In this document: piece by piece, positions 59,143 through 64,000 of the stretch
How the letters are laid out: each line of letters begins with the position of its first letter
Position numbering within the stretch: position 1 is the first letter of the stretch
Origin: Actinomycetota bacterium
GTDB taxonomy: Bacteria; Actinomycetota; Actinomycetes; S36-B12
Reading direction: 5' to 3'
DNA: 64,000 nt
NCBI GenBank assembly: GCA_030684515.1
Contig: JAUXVJ010000002.1
Coordinates: 218,118-282,117 of the forward strand
Program-made: the position numbers and the translations under genes
The notes under the pieces: model-generated
Told to the model about the DNA's origin: nothing
The model's database searches: none
The model's input: the letters and a program-made list of their open reading frames with translations, nothing else

Positions 59143-60410
59143 CTGCTGTCGGTGTTTGCCCCGTTACGCATGGCCAAGTCGACTTCTTCGATCCGGCATT
59201 CATCGATTCCCCCGATGCTGTGCTCGCCGAGCTGCGCGAGACCTCCCCGGTCTTCTTCGACGAGATTACGGGCTGCTGGCTTGTCAGCCGACATGCTGAT
59301 ATTCGCTCGGTCCTGAGTCGGCCTGAAGTGTTCCGACCAGAGAACGCACTCACAGCTGTCACGACAATTGATCCATCAGCGCTTCGAATCCTGGCGCGGG
59401 TGGGATTCGAACTACCTGCCACTCTTGCCAACAACGGCGGCGCCAGTCATGCAGACTTACGCGCCTTGGTGCGCCAATTCTTCGCACCCGCCGCAATTGC
59501 AATAGCGCTGCCCATGATTCGAGAGCTCGCAGTCCAATCGGCTGCTCTGGTCAGACAGGATCTTGATGCCAGCGATGAAGCAGACCTCGTTGCACTGGTG
59601 ACGCGTGACCTCCCAGCTCGCGTGCTGATCGGACTGCTGCATCTGGAAGACATCGACTTGCCAACCCTGAAGCGCTGGAGCACTGACTCACTTGAATTGT
59701 TCTGGGGAAACCCAGATGTCGAGCGCCAACGTGAACTTGTCGTTCAGGCCGCTGAGTTCTACTCCTGGCTTCGTGATCGCATCACCTCAGCAGATCCGTC
59801 TGGCCCGAGCCTGTTCTCAGTGCTGGCGGCGCACCGCACGTCGGACGGTCAGCCATTGCGTGTGCAGGAGTCAATCGGCATCTGCTACTTCTTGCTCGTT
59901 GCTGGTCAGGAAACCACAACACAATTTCTCTCCACTGTGCTGCGCAAGCTCATTGGACAGCCCGATCTCTGGCGTCGTTTGGCAAATGCGGGTGCCTACC
60001 CCGATGAATTGATCGCTTCGGAATGCGTGGAAGAGGTACTGCGACTGGAGACCCCCGTCGTGACCTGGCGGCGCATCACGACCCAGCCGGTGGTACTGGA
60101 TGGGCAGTTGCTGCCCGCAAATGCCGAGGTTCTGCTGATGCTCGCGGGCAGCGGCTCTGACCCCGAAGTGTTCGAGGATCCCGAGCGATTCCTGCCTGGC
60201 CGCGATTCGGCGCGACAGCATTTGGCCTTCGGATTTGGGCGGCATTACTGCTTGGGTGCCACCTTGGCGCGAATGGAAGCGCAAGAAGTCCTGTTGATTC
60301 TGGCCCGTGAGCTGCCCGACATTCAACTGGTCGAAGCCCAGCCGCCGATGCTTGGACTGCTCTCCTTCAGGGCGCCCTTGCGGCTGTTGGTCAAGGCGTT
60401 GCAAGACTAA
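59139..60410 (+). CDS. cytochrome P450 at the end of the biotin operon
   Basis: A 423-residue soluble P450. The I-helix AGQETTT, K-helix ExxR (EEVLR), and haem loop [15 protein letters not shown] with the Cys ligand are intact. The start overlaps the bsaP stop by four bases, so it belongs to the biotin operon. In Bacillus the P450 BioI makes pimeloyl-ACP; this gene could supply the pimelate step in an organism where no bioC or bioH is visible nearby. That role is inference. Confidence 0.9.
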   Translation: MTAVGVCPVTHGQVDFFDPAFIDSPDAVLAELRETSPVFFDEITGCWLVSRHADIRSVLSRPEVFRPENALTAVTTIDPSALRILARVGFELPATLANNGGASHADLRALVRQFFAPAAIAIALPMIRELAVQSAALVRQDLDASDEADLVALVTRDLPARVLIGLLHLEDIDLPTLKRWSTDSLELFWGNPDVERQRELVVQAAEFYSWLRDRITSADPSGPSLFSVLAAHRTSDGQPLRVQESIGICYFLLVAGQETTTQFLSTVLRKLIGQPDLWRRLANAGAYPDELIASECVEEVLRLETPVVTWRRITTQPVVLDGQLLPANAEVLLMLAGSGSDPEVFEDPERFLPGRDSARQHLAFGFGRHYCLGATLARMEAQEVLLILARELPDIQLVEAQPPMLGLLSFRAPLRLLVKALQD

Positions 60411-60466
60411 GCTGCAACATCTCGCACGTGCAGCAACTTTTCTATACCTTCGCTGCATCTGCTGGG

Positions 60467-60472
60467 TAGAAT
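60467..60472 (+). promoter_or_regulatory. -10 hexamer TAGAAT (leaderless start)
   Basis: TAGAAT ends eight bases before ATG 60481 of the regulator gene and no SD is present, so the transcript is probably leaderless. Confidence 0.5.
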
Positions 60473-60480
60473 CCTGATTC

Positions 60481-60873
60481 ATGTCGTATCTGCGCATTTC
60501 TGAAGTGGCCGGGCTACTGGGTGTCAGCGCCGACACAGTGCGCCGGTGGCTGGATTCGGGCCGGCTTGAACAAGCGGCCAATGTTGATGGACCTCGAGCC
60601 GTTGATGGAGCAAGCCTGGCGGCATTCATGGTCTCCCAGGCTCCATTGGTTCCAGCCCTGCGACAGTCGGCTCGCAACAGATTTCCCGGCATCGTGCTTC
60701 GCGTGGAGCGCGATGGTGTGATGGCCCTGGTGGAGATTCAGGCCGGGCCCCATCGGGTGACCTCGTTGATGAGTCGGGAATCTGCAGATGAACTCCAGCT
60801 TGCGCCGGGCGTGCTCGTCGCAGCGGTCATCAAATCAACCAATGTGGTCGTCGAGCTCGAAGACAAGAAGTGA
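60481..60873 (+). CDS. helix-turn-helix and TOBE-domain molybdate-responsive protein
   Basis: A 130-residue protein: N-terminal MerR/excisionase-like helix-turn-helix (LRISEVAGLLGVSADTVRRWL) and a C-terminal TOBE (Mop-like) domain from about residue 65 (RNRFPGIVLRVERDGVMA). TOBE domains bind molybdate or tungstate, so this is probably the molybdate sensor of the modABC operon. It overlaps modA by four bases. Confidence 0.85.
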   Translation: MSYLRISEVAGLLGVSADTVRRWLDSGRLEQAANVDGPRAVDGASLAAFMVSQAPLVPALRQSARNRFPGIVLRVERDGVMALVEIQAGPHRVTSLMSRESADELQLAPGVLVAAVIKSTNVVVELEDKK

Positions 60874-61655
60874 AGTGGAGGTTGGGCCTGCTGGCAGGTA
60901 TCGCGGCCTCAATGACTGCAGTGCTCGGTCTGACCCCCTCCCACGCTGAACCGACGCCTGTTCCCGCATCGGCACCAACCGGCGCGATCACAGTCTCGGC
61001 GGCGGCATCACTCACCGATGTATTTCCTGTGATCGCCAATGCCTTCATGAAGAAGTACCCCGGGACGTCAGTGCAGTTCAACTTCGCTGGCAGCTCCACG
61101 CTCGTGCAACAAATCATCGCGGGTGCCCCAGTTGATGTGCTCGCAACAGCGTCTGAGCCGACGATGTCGACTGCAGTAGCTGCTGGACGCGTCCGATCGC
61201 CGTTGCTCTTTGCCAAGAACAGGCTGGCGATTGCTTTGCCAAATGGCAATCCAGCAAATATCTCGGGACTTTCGAGTCTGAGTCGCGATGGGGTCCTAGT
61301 AGCGCAATGTGTTGTGAGCGTTCCCTGTGGTGCGGCAACTCGCAATCTGCTGGCAAGGAACGGCGTCACAGTGAAGCCAGTCACTCTCGAACTTGATGTG
61401 CGCTCGGTATTGGGCAAGGTGATGTCCGGTGAAGTTGATGCTGGCATCGTCTTTGTCACCGACGTGAGATCTGTTGGCTCCAAGGTCGCCTCGATCGCCC
61501 TTGCGAACAACGTGAACGTCACTACGACCTACCCGATCGCTTTGGTCAAGGGCGCAGCCAATCCAACGACGGCTCAGGCGTTTGTGAACTATGTGGCCTT
61601 CACTCCATCTGCGCAGGGCATCCTGCGCACTTATGGCTTCGCCAAGCCCTGGTGA
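60870..61655 (+). CDS. modA: molybdate-binding protein ModA
   Basis: A 261-residue secreted binding protein with a signal peptide. Features ITVSAAASLTDVFPVIA, FNFAGSSTLVQQI and GAPVDVLATASE match ModA, with Ser and Thr residues that hold the oxyanion. Start GTG 60870; it overlaps modB by four bases. Confidence 0.93.
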   Translation: MKWRLGLLAGIAASMTAVLGLTPSHAEPTPVPASAPTGAITVSAAASLTDVFPVIANAFMKKYPGTSVQFNFAGSSTLVQQIIAGAPVDVLATASEPTMSTAVAAGRVRSPLLFAKNRLAIALPNGNPANISGLSSLSRDGVLVAQCVVSVPCGAATRNLLARNGVTVKPVTLELDVRSVLGKVMSGEVDAGIVFVTDVRSVGSKVASIALANNVNVTTTYPIALVKGAANPTTAQAFVNYVAFTPSAQGILRTYGFAKPW

Positions 61656-62455
61656 AGCCATCTGCGCGTCCACGAGCTCCGTGGTTTCTGGTGCTACCCG
61701 CAATCGTGGCTCTGCTCTTTCTGGTTGCGCCCTTGTTCGCGCTCTTGACTCGCGCACCCTGGGGATCCTTCCTAGAGATCTTCAGCTCACAAGTTGCCCG
61801 CGATGCGCTTCGCCTTTCGATGGTCACGGCGACGCTTGCAACACTGCTTGCCACCGTGCTCGGAGTGCCGCTGGCCTGGCTGATCGCCCGCAGCGGGCTG
61901 CCTGGCACAGGTATTGCACGAAGCCTTGTGTTGGTGCCATTGCTCATCCCACCCGTGGTGTCTGGCGTTGCACTGCTCAATGCCTTTGGCAGGAGAGGCG
62001 CCTTCGGTCAATTTCTCTATGAGCAGTTCGGTATCCAACTGCCGTTCACAACGACAGGTGTCGTGCTTGCAGAAGCCTTTGTAGCGATGCCGTTCCTTGT
62101 TATTGCTGTCGAAGGTGGCTTTCGCTCGCTCAACAAGCAATATGAAGAAGCAGCAGCAACGCTTGGTGCTTCGTCGTGGACCACCTTTCGTCGCGTGTCC
62201 ATGCCTCTGGTCGCACCCGCGCTTGGTGCCGGCATGGTGCTGTGCTGGGCGCGCGCGCTTGGCGAGTTCGGGGCGACGATCACTTTCGCTGGCAACTTTC
62301 CCGGCGTGACGCAGACGATGCCGCTGGCTGTGTATCAGGCGCTTGAAAGTGATCCCGCCGTTGCAATGGCATTGAGTTTGCTTCTCATAGCCATCTGCGT
62401 GCTGGTGCTGATCGTGCTCAGAGGCAGATTCATCAGGCCCTTGGCATCATCGTGA
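61652..62455 (+). CDS. modB: molybdate ABC transporter permease ModB
   Basis: A 267-residue permease with five or six transmembrane helices and the coupling motif EEAAATLGASSWTTFRRVSMP. Sits between modA and modC with 4-base overlaps on both sides. Confidence 0.93.
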   Translation: MKPSARPRAPWFLVLPAIVALLFLVAPLFALLTRAPWGSFLEIFSSQVARDALRLSMVTATLATLLATVLGVPLAWLIARSGLPGTGIARSLVLVPLLIPPVVSGVALLNAFGRRGAFGQFLYEQFGIQLPFTTTGVVLAEAFVAMPFLVIAVEGGFRSLNKQYEEAAATLGASSWTTFRRVSMPLVAPALGAGMVLCWARALGEFGATITFAGNFPGVTQTMPLAVYQALESDPAVAMALSLLLIAICVLVLIVLRGRFIRPLASS

Positions 62456-63531
62456 CGATAGCCGCGCGATTCACCCTTGAACGAGGCACTTTTGCACTCA
62501 AGGTTGATCTCACGATCTTGGCTGGGCAAGTAACCGCGATCGTCGGACCCAATGGCGCCGGCAAGACGAGCTTTCTGCGGGCGCTCGCCGGATTGGATCG
62601 CATCACCACGGGCGAGATCCGAATGGACGAACAGCTTGTTGACAATTCGGATCGCGTCTTTGTTGCACCGAAGGACCGGTCCTCGGGGTACGTATTCCAG
62701 AACTACTTGCTGTTCCCGCACTTGTCAGTCCTTGAGAACGTGGCCTTCGGTTTTCGGTCACGTGGAATCCCGCGCAGGCAAGCTCGACAGAGGTCTGAAC
62801 GCATGCTGACGCAATTGGGGATTGCATCCTTGGCTCGGCGAAAGCCGGCAACTCTTTCGGGCGGGCAGGCTCAAAGGGTTGCACTCGCTCGAGCTCTTGG
62901 GGGTGATCCTTCGCTGCTCCTCCTCGATGAGCCGCTGTCAGCTGCTGACGCCGAAACCAAGAATGACCTGCGCGCGGGCCTGGTCGAGCGTCTCAAGGAA
63001 TTTGAGGGCTGCTGTGTCGTAGTGACGCACGATCCGATCGATGCGCTGCTCTTCGCCGACCGAGTGATTGTTCTCGAACATGGTCAGGTGGTGCAGGACG
63101 ATTCGCCGGCCGGCATTGCAGCCCATCCACACACGAGGTATGTGGCAGCGTTGTTGAGTCTGAATCTCCTACGCGGCGTGGCCTCGGATGGAGAATTGGT
63201 GATGGGAAATGGCCGTGCGGTTCAGATCGCCAACAATTCGCTGCAGGGCCCTGCTGCAGCAGTCATACGTCCGGAGTCCATTGGCCTGCATCGTGAACAG
63301 CCGCAGGGAAGTGCGCGCAATGTCTGGCCAGGTGTGGTCAGTTTGATTCAGCCCTGGGAAGATCGGGTTCGCGTGCATGTGGATGCCGGACCTTCCCTCA
63401 TCGCCACGATCACCACAGGCGCATTGGCCGAACTCGATTTCAAACCTGGCTCACCGGTGTGGCTCAGCGCGAAGGCAGTCGACATTCGGGCTTACTCGTT
63501 GGCGCCTGCGCAGGGCTTCCCAAATCCGTAG
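62452..63531 (+). CDS. modC: molybdate ABC transporter ATP-binding protein ModC
   Basis: A 359-residue ABC ATPase: Walker A VGPNGAGKTSFLRAL, signature LSGGQAQRVALARAL, Walker B SLLLLDEPLSA. The C-terminal ~110 residues form TOBE-like beta regulatory domains as usual for ModC. Start GTG 62452. Last gene of the mod operon. Confidence 0.94.
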   Translation: MTIAARFTLERGTFALKVDLTILAGQVTAIVGPNGAGKTSFLRALAGLDRITTGEIRMDEQLVDNSDRVFVAPKDRSSGYVFQNYLLFPHLSVLENVAFGFRSRGIPRRQARQRSERMLTQLGIASLARRKPATLSGGQAQRVALARALGGDPSLLLLDEPLSAADAETKNDLRAGLVERLKEFEGCCVVVTHDPIDALLFADRVIVLEHGQVVQDDSPAGIAAHPHTRYVAALLSLNLLRGVASDGELVMGNGRAVQIANNSLQGPAAAVIRPESIGLHREQPQGSARNVWPGVVSLIQPWEDRVRVHVDAGPSLIATITTGALAELDFKPGSPVWLSAKAVDIRAYSLAPAQGFPNP

Positions 63532-63574
63532 ATTCAGGGCCCCGCACAAGCACTGTGAGCGTATGAAACTCCAG

Positions 63575-63904
63575 TCAAGATGAACAGATGCGAGCAGTGA
63601 ATTTTTTGTAAAGACCGCAGTCAGCCCTTGGCACTGTCGAGCTTGAACTACCCCATTTGGCACTGATCTCCTGGAGGTGCTTGCGCCCCATTTCGGCCAG
63701 CACTCCGGCTTTCACCTTGTAGTCAGCGGCATGAGCCTTGAGGTATGGCATGAGCATGTGGTCGCTCTCATGTGAGAGCCTGCCTCGATGCTCGCCGTTC
63801 GGCAGGGATCCATCAAAAAGGGCCCCTGCCTTAGCAAGGGCCTTCTCGAAGTACACCGCGAGGTGTCTGAGTTCTTGACATTCAGGACGGGTGTCTCCAG
63901 ACAT
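63575..63904 (-). CDS. unrecognised small protein at an IS junction
   Basis: A 109-residue frame without recognisable domain; mixed charge, several His, no signal or membrane segment. Its ATG at 63904 lies inside what may be the left end of an IS481-like element (sequence TGTCTCCAGACA nearby), so its true N terminus may have been lost by the insertion. Not assigned. Confidence 0.4.
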   Translation of the reverse strand: MSGDTRPECQELRHLAVYFEKALAKAGALFDGSLPNGEHRGRLSHESDHMLMPYLKAHAADYKVKAGVLAEMGRKHLQEISAKWGSSSSTVPRADCGLYKKFTARICSS

Positions 63905-63932
63905 AGAGGACGTTCTTGGTGGGGGTCCTGTT

Positions 63933-64000
63933 ATGTCGTTGGCACGTGTGGTGGTAGCCGCTGTTGTGGTTGAGGGTCGTTCGAAGGCGTCGGTGGCTCG
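63933..64000 (+). mobile_element. start of an IS481-like transposase (cut by window end)
   Basis: The frame from ATG 63933 reads MSLARVVVAAVVVEGRSKA and continues with SVAR, an N terminus typical of actinobacterial IS481-family transposases (MSLARxVxxAVxVEGRxxxxVAR). Only 22 residues are inside the window; the DDE catalytic domain and the right end are outside. Confidence 0.65.

Noticed and set aside
60421..60445. Third copy of the 14-bp repeat (GCAGCAACTT at 60430) as part of the same regulon
   Set aside because: Only ten bases match and it lies 41 kb away ahead of the molybdate operon; chance similarity is likely.

Overview
The window looks like chromosomal DNA of an actinobacterium (Actinomycetota) of moderately high GC. 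This rests on the gene content and gene order: ftsE-ftsX-smpB-ssrA after prfB; a clpS / DUF2017 / Mec-type protease / cysO / cysM / murI / rph / rdgB run with the order known from mycobacteria; a GTP-type PEP carboxykinase; a DevR/DevS-type oxygen-sensing pair; DUF3039; DUF2889; and the biotin synthase auxiliary protein BsaP. No prophage, CRISPR array or rRNA operon was seen. The only mobile element is the start of an IS481-like transposase at the right edge.

Layout. 1-4.3 kb: end of a transglutaminase-like gene (minus), prfB, ftsEX, smpB, tmRNA and its terminator. 4.3-9.0 kb: small accessory genes (hypothetical, RibD/DHFR-like, SRPBCC, ArsR; DUF6790; secreted Ig-repeat protein). 9.3-13.7 kb: methyltransferase, VOC protein, K+ channel and a large fusion of a PAP2-like region, a degenerate kinase and an MprF-type flippase domain. 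13.7-17.8 kb: MFS transporter, a very unusual small Ser-triplet-repeat protein, and a GGDEF-EAL protein. 17.8-20.3 kb: a two-gene unit of a LuxI/GNAT-like acyltransferase and an AdoMet-decarboxylase-like protein, with paired direct repeats upstream and a divergent DUF2889 gene. 20.3-28 kb: TesB, aldo/keto reductase, TrmB, MalY-like aminotransferase, SGNH protein, PckG, ornithine carbamoyltransferase, DUF3039. 28-33.6 kb: orphan solute-binding lipoprotein, HdeD-like, IclR, DacB-type carboxypeptidase, GH18 protein. 33.6-39 kb: the clpS-to-rdgB housekeeping block, including the Mec/CysO/CysM cysteine route. 39-42.5 kb: DevR/DevS-like pair, tRNA-Leu(TAG), HNH nuclease, Bcp. 42.5-45.2 kb: zinc-type ABC importer. 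45.5-47.3 kb: SAM riboswitch, threonine-synthase-like enzyme and a second CysO-like sulfur carrier. 47.3-50.3 kb: CopC/CopC/YcnI/membrane protein/Fur metal cluster. 50.5-54.7 kb: molybdenum cofactor genes (mogA, moaC, moeA, moaD, moaA, moaE, and a mobA remnant). 54.7-60.4 kb: biotin operon bioA-F-D-B-bsaP ending in a P450. 60.5-63.5 kb: a TOBE regulator and modABC. 63.5-64 kb: a small unknown ORF and the IS481-like start.

Themes. Sulfur transfer is prominent: three ubiquitin-like sulfur carriers (CysO, a CysO paralogue, MoaD) sit with three different acceptor systems (CysM, a ThrC-like enzyme under a SAM riboswitch, Moco synthesis), while no activating MoeB/MoeZ enzyme is in the window. The strongest candidates for something undescribed are the AdoMetDC-like/acyltransferase pair, the ThrC-like enzyme with its own sulfur carrier under SAM control (a possible homocysteine-forming system), and an 85-residue protein with Ser at every third position for 20 consecutive triplets. 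Starts were chosen from Shine-Dalgarno matches, overlaps and family lengths. Several genes show a TANNNT hexamer 6-9 nt before the start codon, as expected for leaderless transcripts.
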